A stretch of 64,000 nucleotides of DNA from Ciceribacter sp. L1K22 (GTDB taxonomy: Bacteria > Pseudomonadota > Alphaproteobacteria > Rhizobiales > Rhizobiaceae): NCBI RefSeq assembly GCF_017599385.1, contig NZ_JAGFPK010000001.1:1665399-1729398 (forward strand). The letters are read 5' to 3'. Under the pieces are notes generated by a model, which ran no database searches, was not told where the DNA came from, and was given only the letters and a program-made list of their open reading frames with translations. Below, in pieces: positions 55,149 through 63,668 of this stretch (positions are counted from its first letter, which is position 1; the number at the start of each line of letters is the position of its first letter). A program made the position numbers and the translations under genes.

Positions 55149-57347
55149 ATGAAGTCTGGCTTTTCCCGCGCTGCGCTGACTGTTGCGCTGCTGACATCCG
55201 TTGCTCTTCCGGCAGGTGCTGCCGAAGTTTTCAATCGCATTGCGTCGTTTCCGGTCGCATCCAACCTGCCTTCGGACAAGGATAAGCTCACCGGCACATC
55301 GGCCGAGATCGTCACGGCCTCGGAGGATGGCAATACGCTGATCTATTCGGACAGCCCGCTTGGCGGCATCGGCTTTATCGACATCACCGACGCCAAGGCG
55401 CCCAAGGCTGCTGGCGCGTTGATGATGGGCGGCGAGCCGACATCGGTCGCCGTTGCCGGCGGCAAGGTCCTCGTCGGCGTCAACACGTCGGAGAGCTACA
55501 CCAATCCATCGGGAAAGCTTGCGGTTGTCGATATCGCCTCGAAGACCGTTGACGCCACCTGCGATCTCGGTGGTCAGCCGGACTCGGTCGCCGTTGCCAA
55601 GGATAACAGCTTCGTCGCCGTCGCCATCGAAAACGAGCGCGACGAAGACGTCAATGACGGCGACCTGCCGCAAATGCCGGCGGGAGATCTGGTCATAATC
55701 TCGCTGAAGGACGGCGTCGCCGATTGCGCGACGACCAAGCACGTCGCGATGACCGGCCTGGCCGAAATTGCGCCTGAAGATCCCGAGCCCGAATTCGTCG
55801 CGATCAACAGCCTCGGCGAGATCGCAATGACCATGCAGGAAAACAATCACATCGTGATCGTCGACGGCAAGACCGGCGAAGTGAAGAGCCATTTCTCGGC
55901 CGGTAAGGTCGATCTCGCTGGCATCGACACCAAGTCGGATGGGGCGCTGAAGTTCACGGGCTCCAAGGAAGGCGTTCCTCGGGAGCCTGACGCCGTCAAG
56001 TGGCTCGACGACAATCGCATCGTGATTGCCAATGAAGGCGATTGGAAGGGCGGTTCGCGCAGCTTCACAATCTTCGACAAAAGCGGAAAGGAACTCTACG
56101 AGTCCGGTCCATCGCTGGAAATGGCAATTGCTCAGATCGGTCATTTCCCCGACAAGCGTGCCAAGTCCAAGGGTGTCGAGCTGGAGGGTCTGGAAGCTGC
56201 AAACTTCGGTGACCAGAAGTACTTCTTCGTCCTCTCCGAGCGCGCCTCTATCGCTGCCGTCTACAAGGACACAGGCGCTGAGCCGGAACTGCTGCAGCTG
56301 CTGCCGTCGGGTGTGTCGCCGGAGGGCGCGGTTGCCATCCCGTCGCGTAATCTGCTCGTTACCGCGAACGAGCTCGACCTCGGCGAAGATGGTGGCGTAC
56401 GGTCCCACGTGATGCTCTATGAACTGGCCGAGGGTGAGCCGGCTTACCCGATGATCAAGTCTGCCACGGTCGATGGCGCCCCGATCGGCTGGGGTGCGTT
56501 GTCCGGTCTCGTCGGCGACGCCGAAAAGGCCGGCACGCTCTATGCCGTGAATGACAGCTTCTACAGCATGCAGCCGACGATCTTCACGATCGATGCCACC
56601 CAGAAGCCGGCCATGATCACCGCTGCTCTGCCCGTGACCCGTGGCGGACAGCCGGCTCAAAAGCTGGATATGGAAGGCATCACGCTCGATGGCAATGGCG
56701 GTTTCTGGATCGCATCGGAAGGCGATTCGGCCAAGCTCGTCGGCCACGGCCTCTACAACGTCGATACCAAGGGCGAGATCAAGGCCGAAGTCGGCTTCCC
56801 GACTGAACTGCTCGCCGGTCAGACCCGCTTCGGCCTTGAAGGCATCACGTCGATCGGCGAAGGTGACGACATGACGCTGTGGATGGCCGTACAGCGCGAA
56901 TGGGGCGACGACGAGAAGGGCTCTGTCAAGCTTCTGTCCTACAATCCGAAGGCCAAGGAATGGGGCGCCGTGCGCTACCCGCTCGAAAAGGCCGAGGCAG
57001 GCTGGGTCGGCCTTTCGGAAATCACCGCCCACGGCGACTACGTCTATATCGTCGAGCGTGACAACCAGATCGGCGACAACGCCAAGCTCAAGAAGCTCTA
57101 CCGCGTCGCCATCGCCGACCTGAAGCCCGGCAAGATCGGTGAGGAACTGCCTGTGGTCGCCAAGGAGGAAGTCCACGACTTCATCCCGGACCTGAAGGCC
57201 GCCACCAACGGCTATGTCGTCGACAAGCTCGAAGGCTTTGCCTTCGATGCCGCCGGCAAGGCCTTCGCGGTGACCGACAACGACGGCGTGGACGACTCGT
57301 CCGGTGAGACTCTGTTCTGGGAAGTAAACCTGCAGGGCACCAACTAA
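55149..57347 (+). CDS. Secreted phytase-like esterase (beta-propeller) protein
   Basis: The 732-residue protein has a signal peptide (MKSGFSRAALTVALL, ending PAGAAE). Two beta-propeller-like halves follow: an alkaline-phosphatase-like WD/YVTN region (residues 30-400, with VAVAGGKVLVGVNTSESYTN and FVAVAIENERDEDVNDGDLP) and the 'esterase-like activity of phytase' domain (residues about 440-715, with MEGITLDGNGGFWIASEGDS and DKLEGFAFDAAGKAFAVTDN). Acidic loops could bind calcium. It is probably periplasmic and may release phosphate from organic esters. A strong AGGAGG precedes the ATG, and a Pho-like box is present. Confidence 0.86.
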   Translation: MKSGFSRAALTVALLTSVALPAGAAEVFNRIASFPVASNLPSDKDKLTGTSAEIVTASEDGNTLIYSDSPLGGIGFIDITDAKAPKAAGALMMGGEPTSVAVAGGKVLVGVNTSESYTNPSGKLAVVDIASKTVDATCDLGGQPDSVAVAKDNSFVAVAIENERDEDVNDGDLPQMPAGDLVIISLKDGVADCATTKHVAMTGLAEIAPEDPEPEFVAINSLGEIAMTMQENNHIVIVDGKTGEVKSHFSAGKVDLAGIDTKSDGALKFTGSKEGVPREPDAVKWLDDNRIVIANEGDWKGGSRSFTIFDKSGKELYESGPSLEMAIAQIGHFPDKRAKSKGVELEGLEAANFGDQKYFFVLSERASIAAVYKDTGAEPELLQLLPSGVSPEGAVAIPSRNLLVTANELDLGEDGGVRSHVMLYELAEGEPAYPMIKSATVDGAPIGWGALSGLVGDAEKAGTLYAVNDSFYSMQPTIFTIDATQKPAMITAALPVTRGGQPAQKLDMEGITLDGNGGFWIASEGDSAKLVGHGLYNVDTKGEIKAEVGFPTELLAGQTRFGLEGITSIGEGDDMTLWMAVQREWGDDEKGSVKLLSYNPKAKEWGAVRYPLEKAEAGWVGLSEITAHGDYVYIVERDNQIGDNAKLKKLYRVAIADLKPGKIGEELPVVAKEEVHDFIPDLKAATNGYVVDKLEGFAFDAAGKAFAVTDNDGVDDSSGETLFWEVNLQGTN

Positions 57348-57375
57348 GCTTCGTCCTCCCAAGACGATGATCCCG

Positions 57376-57403
57376 GAGGCCGGGCGGGTAACCGCCCGGC
57401 CTC
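57376..57403. terminator. Bidirectional hairpin terminator between convergent genes
   Basis: GAGGCCGGGCGG and CCGCCCGGCCTC form a perfect 12-pair stem closed by the GNRA-type loop GTAA. It stands between the stops at 57347 (plus) and 57416 (minus). No long T-tract follows. Confidence 0.7.
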
Positions 57404-57415
57404 TGTCGTTGCGGA

Positions 57416-58168
57416 TCAGACCATACGGTGCAGGAAGGCGATGACGGGTGCAGCCAGCAGGGCGGGGGCAGAGACATGCGGTGCGTGCCCCGTGGCGAGC
57501 GTCGCCACCTCCGCACCCGGCACGAGCGCCTGCATCCGCCTTTGCAGGAAGATGTAGACCGACCTGTCATCCGTCGCCTCTACATAGAGGCGGGGTACTC
57601 GTCCGAAGCGCCCCGGCGTCAGCCTTGCGACCAGGGCGCGACCGCCCTCAGCCTGAGGCGTGAGCCTGGCTGCAGCATACGCTGCTTCTTCCTCGGGAAG
57701 ATCGTTGAAAAAGTGCCGGATCGCCGCTTCGGTGGGAACACGACTGAGCAGACCATCGTCGGACCAGATAAGATGCGGGGAGATTCCGGCCGCTTCGGGA
57801 TGGTCCGGCAGTGCGGATCGGACGAGGTCGCCGTATCCCAAGCCCGATGGCAGCATCATGCCCGCGATGTAGACGATCCCGGCGATTTTGTCTGGAGCGG
57901 CTTCCGCGAGCGCCGACGCGACCACGCCACCGCCCGAGTGGGCGATGACCGCGACCCGTCCGCCTGTTGCGTCGAGGACCCTCCTCAGACGCGTCAGGTA
58001 AAGGTCAAGGCTGACCTTTTCAGCGGGGGTATCGTCTGCGCCGTTACCGGGCAGATCAACGGCTATTGGCCGAAAACCGGCGGCCGCAAGAGCGGGGGAG
58101 AACTTCTCCCACACCCAGGAGCCTTGCCAGGCGCCGTGGAGCAGGATGACGGGGAGGGGGGAGGCCAT
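57416..58168 (-). CDS. Alpha/beta hydrolase
   Basis: The 250-residue protein begins PLPVILLHGAWQGSWVWEKF and has the nucleophile elbow VIAHSGGGVVASAL (Ser near residue 86), an Asp in VEATDDRSVYI, and the catalytic His in ATGHAPHVSAPALL. It resembles plant-type methylesterase or salicylate-esterase-like hydrolases, but the substrate is unknown. Its ATG shares a base with the TGA of the oxygenase gene upstream, so the two are translationally coupled. Confidence 0.87.
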   Translation of the reverse strand: MASPLPVILLHGAWQGSWVWEKFSPALAAAGFRPIAVDLPGNGADDTPAEKVSLDLYLTRLRRVLDATGGRVAVIAHSGGGVVASALAEAAPDKIAGIVYIAGMMLPSGLGYGDLVRSALPDHPEAAGISPHLIWSDDGLLSRVPTEAAIRHFFNDLPEEEAAYAAARLTPQAEGGRALVARLTPGRFGRVPRLYVEATDDRSVYIFLQRRMQALVPGAEVATLATGHAPHVSAPALLAAPVIAFLHRMV

Positions 58169-59169
58169 CAGTTCGCGGTTGAGGGTGGCGTGTAGGTTCG
58201 CTGATACATAGCCTTCAGATGATCCTCCACGGTTGTGGGCGGATATTTCGGCGTCTCGCCGGTCTGGAGGCAGTTGGGCAGGCACTCGACCCTGTGATCC
58301 GGATTGCCAACGAAGAAGAACGGAACCGAGTAACGCTCGCGGCCGCTGTCGTTGACGACGCGGTGAAGCGTCGAGCGGTAACGGTCGTTCGTCCACCGGG
58401 CGATCATGTCGCCAAGGTTGACCACGTAAGTGCCGGGAATGGGATCAGCATGAATCCAGTTCCCGGTCGTCGAATCGTGGACCTGCAAGCCGCCAACCTG
58501 ATCCTGCATCAAAAGCGTCAGCCCACCGAAATCGGTATGCGCACCGGCGCCCTTTTCGTTCGGGGCGGCGTCGGGCGGCTGAGGTGGATAATGGAGAAGC
58601 CTGAGCGTGCCGAGAGGATCGCGGCTGTAGCCGTCGAAATAGGTTTCCGGCAGTCCGAGCGACAGCGCCATGCCCCGCATTAGCCGCTCTCCGAGCTCCA
58701 GCATTGCGGCAAAATACGCCATCATAACCGGCCGGAACCCCGGCTGGTCGTCCGGCCACTGGTTCGGACCGCGGTTGAAGCGTCTTGCAACGACCCTCGG
58801 ATCGTCCTCGGCCAATTCCACGCCGACGTAATAGCCTTCCTTGAGATCCGGCGGCGCCCCGGCTTCCAGCGTCTGGCCGCGCAGGATTTCATAGCCGCGA
58901 TTGCAGAAGGATTTTGTTTTATCGACCGCAAGCTTCTCTTGCTCCGGGCGGCTGAAGAAGGCCTTCATCTCGTCGAACACAGCATTGATCAGCCCTTCCG
59001 GAATACCGTGACCGGAGCAGTAGAAGAAGCCTTTGTCGAGGCAGGTTTGCCGCAGGGCGTCGCCAACCTCTGCGCGCTTCTCCTGGCGGGATGAAGACAG
59101 ACCCGCAATATCGATCACGGGCAGGTTTGCGGCGCCGACGGAACGCGCTGCGAGCGGCAGGACTGTCAC
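58168..59169 (-). CDS. 2-oxoglutarate/Fe(II)-dependent oxygenase, isopenicillin N synthase family
   Basis: The 333-residue protein has the DIOX_N domain (LPVIDIAGLSSSRQEKRAEV, FFYCSGHGIPEGLINAVFDE) and the double-stranded beta-helix core. The iron ligands are His and Asp in AHTDFGGLTLLMQD and His in YRSTLHRVVND; the 2-oxoglutarate Arg lies in ERYSVPFF. The start is GTG 59169 with GAAAGGAGACTTAC upstream; the longer frame to 59247 lacks such a site. The coupled hydrolase suggests a two-step modification of one small molecule, but none can be named. Confidence 0.9.
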   Translation of the reverse strand: MTVLPLAARSVGAANLPVIDIAGLSSSRQEKRAEVGDALRQTCLDKGFFYCSGHGIPEGLINAVFDEMKAFFSRPEQEKLAVDKTKSFCNRGYEILRGQTLEAGAPPDLKEGYYVGVELAEDDPRVVARRFNRGPNQWPDDQPGFRPVMMAYFAAMLELGERLMRGMALSLGLPETYFDGYSRDPLGTLRLLHYPPQPPDAAPNEKGAGAHTDFGGLTLLMQDQVGGLQVHDSTTGNWIHADPIPGTYVVNLGDMIARWTNDRYRSTLHRVVNDSGRERYSVPFFFVGNPDHRVECLPNCLQTGETPKYPPTTVEDHLKAMYQRTYTPPSTAN

Positions 59170-59261
59170 GTAAGTCTCCTTTCTTCGGGTGGAGAAAGCA
59201 GAAGTTTGAGGTGATCGCTGGACCGCGCATAGATGTGCAATTCGCACCGGGGTGTTGTTCG

Positions 59262-59294
59262 AAACAAAACAGCCGGGCTGTGGCCCGGCTGTTT
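59262..59294 (-). terminator. Terminator of the aldo/keto reductase gene
   Basis: On the minus strand AAACAGCCGGGC and GCCCGGCTGTTT form a 12-pair stem with loop CACA, followed by TGTTTC. It lies 20 bp after the reductase stop at 59314. Confidence 0.9.
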
Positions 59295-59313
59295 CCCCGA
59301 TGACTAACCGCTT

Positions 59314-60300
59314 CTACCAGCGATGATGGACGTAGGGCGCGATCATTCGTTCGTAGACATCGCGCGTCGCGTCCATCACGTCCGCGCCAAGAGGCGCGAT
59401 GTCGGATGCTGCTGCATTGGCTGCAGCCTGCTCAGCATTGCGTGCGCCCGGAATGACGACGGTGACAGCCTCGTGCATGAGGGTCCACCGGAGCGCGAGC
59501 TGGGCCATGCTGGCGCCGGCGGGAACGAGCTTGCTGATTTCCTCGACCGCCTTCAAGCCGATCTCGAACGGCACGCCGGCAAAGGTCTCGCCAACGTCGA
59601 AAGCCTCGCCGTGGCGATTGAAATTGCGGTGATCGTCGGCTGCAAAGGTTGTCTGGGAGTTGATCTTGCCGGAGAGCAGCCCGCTGGCAAGCGGGACTCG
59701 CGCGATCACAGCGACGTTGCGGCGCTTTGCCTCGGCGAAGAAGAGGCCGGCCGGGCGTTGGCGGAAGATGTTGAAGATGATCTGGACGCTCTCGACGCCG
59801 GGATATTCGATGGCTTTGAGCGCCTCCTCGACTTTCTCGACGCTGACGCCGTAGTGACCGATCTTGCCCGCGCGTTTGAGCTCATCGAGCGCGTCGAACA
59901 GGTCCGGTTGGTAATAGGCATCCGTCGGCGGGCAGTGAAGTTGCACAAGGTCTAGCCGCTCTACGTCGAGATTTTTCAGCGAACGGTCGATAAAGGACTC
60001 CAGGTTGGCCTTTGTATAGCCTTGGGCGGCATGCGGGTTGAGACGCCGTCCGGCTTTGGTGGCAACCATCGGGCGACTTCCGCCGCGCGATTTCAGGACG
60101 TCCGCGATGATTCGTTCCGAACGTCCATCGCCGTAGACATCTGCGGTATCGACAAAGGTCATCCCGGAATCGAGCGCCGCGTTGAGAGCTGCCCTGCCAT
60201 CGGCTTCGGACACTTCACCCCACGCCCCGCCGATCTGCCATGCACCGAAGCCGATATCACTGACTGTGAAGTCGGTTCGGCCAAATGAATGTTCTCGCAT
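59314..60300 (-). CDS. Aldo/keto reductase
   Basis: The 328-residue TIM-barrel oxidoreductase has the family blocks GFGAWQIGGAWGEVSEADG, FVDTADVYGDGRSERIIADV (catalytic Asp-Tyr), KAGRRLNPHAAQGYT (with the Lys) and the NADPH phosphate-binding end VTVVIPGARNAEQAAANAAA. The substrate is unknown; the sequence resembles plant-type and bacterial YajO/AKR11-like enzymes. The ATG at 60300 follows AGAAGGAGAGTATTTC. The frame to 60402 looks non-coding. Confidence 0.92.
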   Translation of the reverse strand: MREHSFGRTDFTVSDIGFGAWQIGGAWGEVSEADGRAALNAALDSGMTFVDTADVYGDGRSERIIADVLKSRGGSRPMVATKAGRRLNPHAAQGYTKANLESFIDRSLKNLDVERLDLVQLHCPPTDAYYQPDLFDALDELKRAGKIGHYGVSVEKVEEALKAIEYPGVESVQIIFNIFRQRPAGLFFAEAKRRNVAVIARVPLASGLLSGKINSQTTFAADDHRNFNRHGEAFDVGETFAGVPFEIGLKAVEEISKLVPAGASMAQLALRWTLMHEAVTVVIPGARNAEQAAANAAASDIAPLGADVMDATRDVYERMIAPYVHHRW

Positions 60301-60412
60301 GAAATACTCTCCTTCTGCTGGCACGCTGCTACCAACTGGGGCTGGAGAGGACAAGGGCAAGGTTATCGGCCGAGAACTGGCGCGGGGAGGGAGGGCAGTC
60401 ACAGGCGGCCGA

Positions 60413-60445
60413 CAAAATAAAACCGCCCGTGCTTGAACGGGCGGT
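60413..60445 (-). terminator. Terminator of the 56-residue ORF
   Basis: On the minus strand ACCGCCCGT and ACGGGCGGT pair around TCAAGC and are followed by TTTATTTTGTC, 21 bp after the stop at 60466. Confidence 0.88.
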
Positions 60446-60465
60446 CGTCATCCTGAAGCGTCGAT

Positions 60466-60636
60466 CTATTTCTCGGAATTGTCCGCTACGACGGTTAAAC
60501 GCGGGCGCGAGGGGCGCCTGTCGCCGCTACTGGATCCGGACGTGTCCGCCTCGCGAGACGGAGGTTCGCGGTCTTCCTTGTTTTCGCCGATGGCAATCAG
60601 GTCACCTGCGCCATCATAGTAGTATTTGCATGCCAT
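60466..60636 (-). CDS. Small hydrophilic protein (56 residues), unannotated-size ORF
   Basis: The frame starts at the ATG at 60636 after AAGGAAAGCGAGAG and encodes 56 residues: MACKYYYDGAGDLIAIGENK, then a very hydrophilic, Ser/Arg/Asp-rich segment, ending LTVVADNSEK. A strong terminator just beyond its stop supports a real transcription unit. No known domain is recognised. It diverges from the 115-residue protein gene at 60808. Confidence 0.7.
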   Translation of the reverse strand: MACKYYYDGAGDLIAIGENKEDREPPSREADTSGSSSGDRRPSRPRLTVVADNSEK

Positions 60637-60750
60637 TTCGATCTCTCGCTTTCCTTAGGGAGTGACATCCCCCATGTGGAAGCAAGCCTCTGACAAGCGA
60701 AATGTTCCGAATTAAGGCGCTATCGAGACTTTCTGTCGCGCCGGCCCTGC

Positions 60751-60775
60751 GGAACTCCCAACGCTAATGCACGTT
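60751..60775 (+). promoter_or_regulatory. EcfG/RpoE2-like general stress promoter
   Basis: GGAAC at 60751-60755, 16 bases, and CGTT at 60772-60775 match the GGAAC-N16/17-CGTT pattern of the alphaproteobacterial general stress sigma factor. The start codon at 60808 lies 32 bp beyond. Confidence 0.7.
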
Positions 60776-60807
60776 CTTGTTTCGACAATTCACAAAGGAG
60801 TTTCATC

Positions 60808-61155
60808 ATGCAGATCGTAGGTACGCAGGTTCACGAAGAAATGGGCGGTCGACGCCTCACCGTCGAGTTCGTGGCCGAGGGCGGCGACGTGATCTCGGTG
60901 CAGCTGACGCGCGGCGAGTCGGACGACGTCAATCGCAACAACGCTGTGGAGAAGGCCAAGGTCATGCTCCTTCATGCCGCCTCGTTCGATGAAGCAGAAA
61001 GCAACGGACAGCGCGTGCAGGAAGAGCTTTCCGCCCGCAGGGCAGGAGATGATCAGGAACTCGAAAGCCAGCTTGATGAGGGGCTTGAGGATACGTTTCC
61101 GGCTTCGGATCCGGTTTCCGCGTCCTACAGTTCAACGGCTGGCGCAAAGCACTAA
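60808..61155 (+). CDS. Small protein with C-terminal TFPASDP motif
   Basis: The 115-residue protein begins with a short beta-rich domain (MQIVGTQVHEEMGGRRLTVE, GDVISVQLTRGESDD). It ends with an acidic helix and the segment LDEGLEDTFPASDPVSASYS. The DEALEETFPASDPxS-like tail recurs at the ends of many small alphaproteobacterial stress proteins, to my knowledge. It has an AAAGGAG site at 60795-60801 and an EcfG-like promoter, so a role in the general stress response is likely. The mechanism is unknown. Confidence 0.82.
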   Translation: MQIVGTQVHEEMGGRRLTVEFVAEGGDVISVQLTRGESDDVNRNNAVEKAKVMLLHAASFDEAESNGQRVQEELSARRAGDDQELESQLDEGLEDTFPASDPVSASYSSTAGAKH

Positions 61156-61247
61156 CGTATACGCAGCGGGCGCATGGAGAAGCTTGCGCCCGCCGAAACT
61201 TCCAAAGCCCGGCACTAATGCGATCTTACGAAGGGTAGATGGGAAAA

Positions 61248-61323
61248 TGGTGGGCGATGAGAGACTCGAACTCCCGACATCCTCGGTGTAAACGAGGCGC
61301 TCTACCAACTGAGCTAATCGCCC
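61248..61323 (-). tRNA. tRNA-Val (TAC anticodon)
   Basis: The minus strand gives a 76-base cloverleaf: acceptor GGGCGAT/ATCGCCC, D arm AGCTCAGTTGGTAGAGC, anticodon stem-loop CCTCGTTTACACCGAGG with TAC, T arm GGGAGTTCGAGTCTCTC, and CCA encoded at 61248-61250. Confidence 0.97.
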
Positions 61324-61536
61324 GTTCGCGTCGCGGGTCGTGCCCGCCGCGTCGGTGGCAGTGATCTATGCGGATCGAAAAAAAACCGCAAGAGTGTTTC
61401 GTGAAGTTTTTCCGGTTTTTTTGAAAACTATTGGAAACGTCGACTCGGAAAGCGTGCCGCTGGGGCTATGATTGCGGGTCGGTGACCGGGGCGGCGTGGA
61501 AAACGCGCCCGCTCATCGAATTGTCTGTGATCGTGC

Positions 61537-61565
61537 TTGACACCAAAACACGAACGTCATAGTTA
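61537..61565 (+). promoter_or_regulatory. Sigma-70-type promoter of the tRNA-Asp genes
   Basis: TTGACA at 61537-61542, a 17-base spacer and TAGTTA at 61560-61565 form a good housekeeping promoter about 60 bp before the first tRNA-Asp. The rest of the 61324-61625 gap holds AT-rich runs near 61380-61430 and no gene. Confidence 0.65.
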
Positions 61566-61625
61566 GCCGCTCATCGAACGGCCCAGCCGGTCGACGGAGA
61601 GGGCGACGAGCCTTTTTGGGAAAAT

Positions 61626-61702
61626 GCGGGTGTAGCTCAGTCGGTTAGAGTGCCGGCCTGTCACGCCGGAGGTCGCGGGTTCGAGCCCCGTCACTCGCGC
61701 CA
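61626..61702 (+). tRNA. tRNA-Asp (GTC), copy 1
   Basis: The 77-base cloverleaf has acceptor GCGGGTG, D arm AGCTCAGTCGGTTAGAGT, anticodon stem-loop CCGGCCTGTCACGCCGG with GTC, T arm GCGGGTTCGAGCCCCGT and encoded CCA. Confidence 0.98.
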
Positions 61703-61772
61703 TCTCAATTCTCCATGACTTGCCTCCCACAAAATGGTTGGCTGTCGGACCGCGGGGACGCGGTCACAATGC

Positions 61773-61849
61773 GCGGGTGTAGCTCAGTCGGTTAGAGTGC
61801 CGGCCTGTCACGCCGGAGGTCGCGGGTTCGAGCCCCGTCACTCGCGCCA
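61773..61849 (+). tRNA. tRNA-Asp (GTC), copy 2
   Basis: This is a 77-base exact repeat of copy 1, 70 bp downstream in the same orientation, so both are probably cut from one transcript. Confidence 0.98.
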
Positions 61850-62092
61850 CTTCTCCTCTTTGGATTTGGAAAATTATTGCTCCGCAAAGCAGTAATATAC
61901 CGTTTGCCACGCCGGCATTTTTACGTCTTGATAAAGTCCGTCGGGTATCGGGTGATAAAGGCCTTGTTGGGCTTGCGCTGACTGCCTGCCTGCGCTAACC
62001 ACGGCTCGTTGCAACTCTTCTTTCGGCTTGCCGACCTTCGGGTCAATCAAGAGTGCCGCCCGGCATTTTTAACGCAAGCAGGGATGGATATG

Positions 62093-62458
62093 ATGACTGA
62101 AGTGCTCAGCTCCTACATTCCGATCGCAATCTTTATCGGCATTTCCCTGGTGATTGGAATAGCGCTGCTGATTGCGCCGTTCGCCGTTGCCTTCAAGGCG
62201 CCCGATTCGGAAAAGCTTTCGGCCTACGAGTGCGGCTTCAATGCGTTCGACGATGCCCGCATGAAGTTCGACATTCGATTCTACCTTGTGTCGATTCTGT
62301 TCATCATCTTCGATCTTGAAGTCGCCTTCCTCTTTCCCTGGGCAGTGTCCTTTGGCGAAATCGGCTGGTTTGGTTTCTGGTCGATGATGGTCTTCCTTGC
62401 CGTTCTCACCATCGGCTTTATTTACGAGTGGAAGAAGGGAGCGCTGGAATGGGAATGA
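62093..62458 (+). CDS. nuoA: NADH-quinone oxidoreductase subunit A
   Basis: NuoA is a three-helix membrane subunit of complex I near the quinone site. The 121-residue product has the Q-site loop [20 protein letters not shown] (with the reactive Cys) and the acidic helix [13 protein letters not shown]. Start codons at 62090 and 62093 are adjacent (ATGATG) and the second is chosen. It heads the nuo operon and overlaps nuoB. Confidence 0.96.
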   Translation: MTEVLSSYIPIAIFIGISLVIGIALLIAPFAVAFKAPDSEKLSAYECGFNAFDDARMKFDIRFYLVSILFIIFDLEVAFLFPWAVSFGEIGWFGFWSMMVFLAVLTIGFIYEWKKGALEWE

Positions 62459-63030
62459 CCGCTTCGGGCACAACAATGGTCGCGCCGCAGCCGAAGGGGA
62501 TTATCGATCCCAACACCGGCAAACCGATTGGATCGGATGACGCATTCTTCGGCGAGATCAATAACGAACTGGCCGACAAGGGGTTCCTTGTTACCTCCAC
62601 CGATGAACTCATCAACTGGGCTCGCACCGGCTCGCTGATGTGGATGACGTTCGGTCTCGCATGTTGCGCGGTGGAAATGATGCAGTTGTCCATGCCGCGC
62701 TACGACGTCGAGCGCTTCGGTTTTGCTCCGCGCGCTTCGCCGCGCCAGTCCGATGTGATGATCGTCGCCGGCACGCTGACCAACAAGATGGCGCCCGCGC
62801 TCCGCAAGGTCTACGACCAGATGCCGGAGCCGCGTTACGTCATCTCGATGGGGTCGTGCGCGAATGGTGGCGGTTACTATCACTATTCCTATTCGGTCGT
62901 GCGCGGCTGCGATCGCGTCGTGCCGGTGGACATCTACGTTCCAGGCTGTCCCCCCACGGCGGAAGCCCTCCTTTACGGGGTGCTTCTGCTGCAGAAGAAG
63001 ATCCGCCGCACCGGCACGATCGAGCGCTAA
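62449..63030 (+). CDS. nuoB: NADH-quinone oxidoreductase subunit B
   Basis: NuoB carries iron-sulfur cluster N2, which hands electrons to quinone. The 193-residue protein has the ligands CC in [12 protein letters not shown], Cys in [12 protein letters not shown] and Cys in [13 protein letters not shown]. The start ATG at 62449 overlaps the nuoA end by 10 bases; an ATG at 62455 is an alternative. Confidence 0.97.
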   Translation: MGMTASGTTMVAPQPKGIIDPNTGKPIGSDDAFFGEINNELADKGFLVTSTDELINWARTGSLMWMTFGLACCAVEMMQLSMPRYDVERFGFAPRASPRQSDVMIVAGTLTNKMAPALRKVYDQMPEPRYVISMGSCANGGGYYHYSYSVVRGCDRVVPVDIYVPGCPPTAEALLYGVLLLQKKIRRTGTIER

Positions 63031-63048
63031 GGGAAGGGACTGACCGAT

Positions 63049-63651
63049 ATGAGCGAAGCCCTGAACGAGCTTGCCTCCTACCTGCAGGAAGTGCGCGGCA
63101 GCCTGATGACCTCTGCGGAGGTGAAGTTTGGTGAACTGACTCTGACCGCGACCGCCGACAAGGTGATCGCGCTTCTGACCTTCCTGCGCGACGACGTGCA
63201 GTGTGGATTCGTCAATCTGATCGACATTTGCGGTGTCGATTATCCGAAGCGTGAAGATCGCTTCGACGTGGTCTACCATCTTTTGTCGCCGCGCCAGAAT
63301 TTGCGCATCCGCGTCAAGGTTCCGACCTCCGAAGACAAGCCGGTGCCGTCCGCCTGTCCGGTGTTTCCGGGTGCCGACTGGTTCGAACGCGAAGCCTGGG
63401 ACATGTACGGCATCATGTTCACCGAACACCCGGACCTGCGCCGCATCCTGACGGACTATGGTTTCGAGGGGCACCCCCTGCGCAAGGATTTCCCAACGAC
63501 GGGCTTCGTAGAGGTTCGTTATGACGACGCCGCCAAGCGCGTTATTTATGAGCCTGTCGAGTTGAAGCAGGAATTCCGTAATTTCGACTTCCTCTCGCCC
63601 TGGGAAGGCACGGACTACGTGCTGCCCGGTGACGAAAAAGCGGCCAAGTGA
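63049..63651 (+). CDS. nuoC: NADH-quinone oxidoreductase subunit C
   Basis: NuoC is a peripheral-arm subunit of about 30 kDa in complex I. The 200-residue protein shows the family signature [20 protein letters not shown] and the following [16 protein letters not shown]. It lies 18 bp after nuoB. It is a separate gene and not fused to nuoD. Confidence 0.97.
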   Translation: MSEALNELASYLQEVRGSLMTSAEVKFGELTLTATADKVIALLTFLRDDVQCGFVNLIDICGVDYPKREDRFDVVYHLLSPRQNLRIRVKVPTSEDKPVPSACPVFPGADWFEREAWDMYGIMFTEHPDLRRILTDYGFEGHPLRKDFPTTGFVEVRYDDAAKRVIYEPVELKQEFRNFDFLSPWEGTDYVLPGDEKAAK

Positions 63652-63668
63652 GCGGAAGGGCAGGGACC

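Noticed and set aside
55071..57362. 763-codon minus-strand frame opposite the phytase-like gene
   Set aside because: It is also a shadow; the plus strand has signal peptide, ribosome-binding site and domains.
61380..61435. Possible terminator in the A/T runs after tRNA-Val
   Set aside because: AAAACCG and CGGTTTT could pair but the loop would exceed 20 bases, and the orientation does not fit the minus-strand tRNA.
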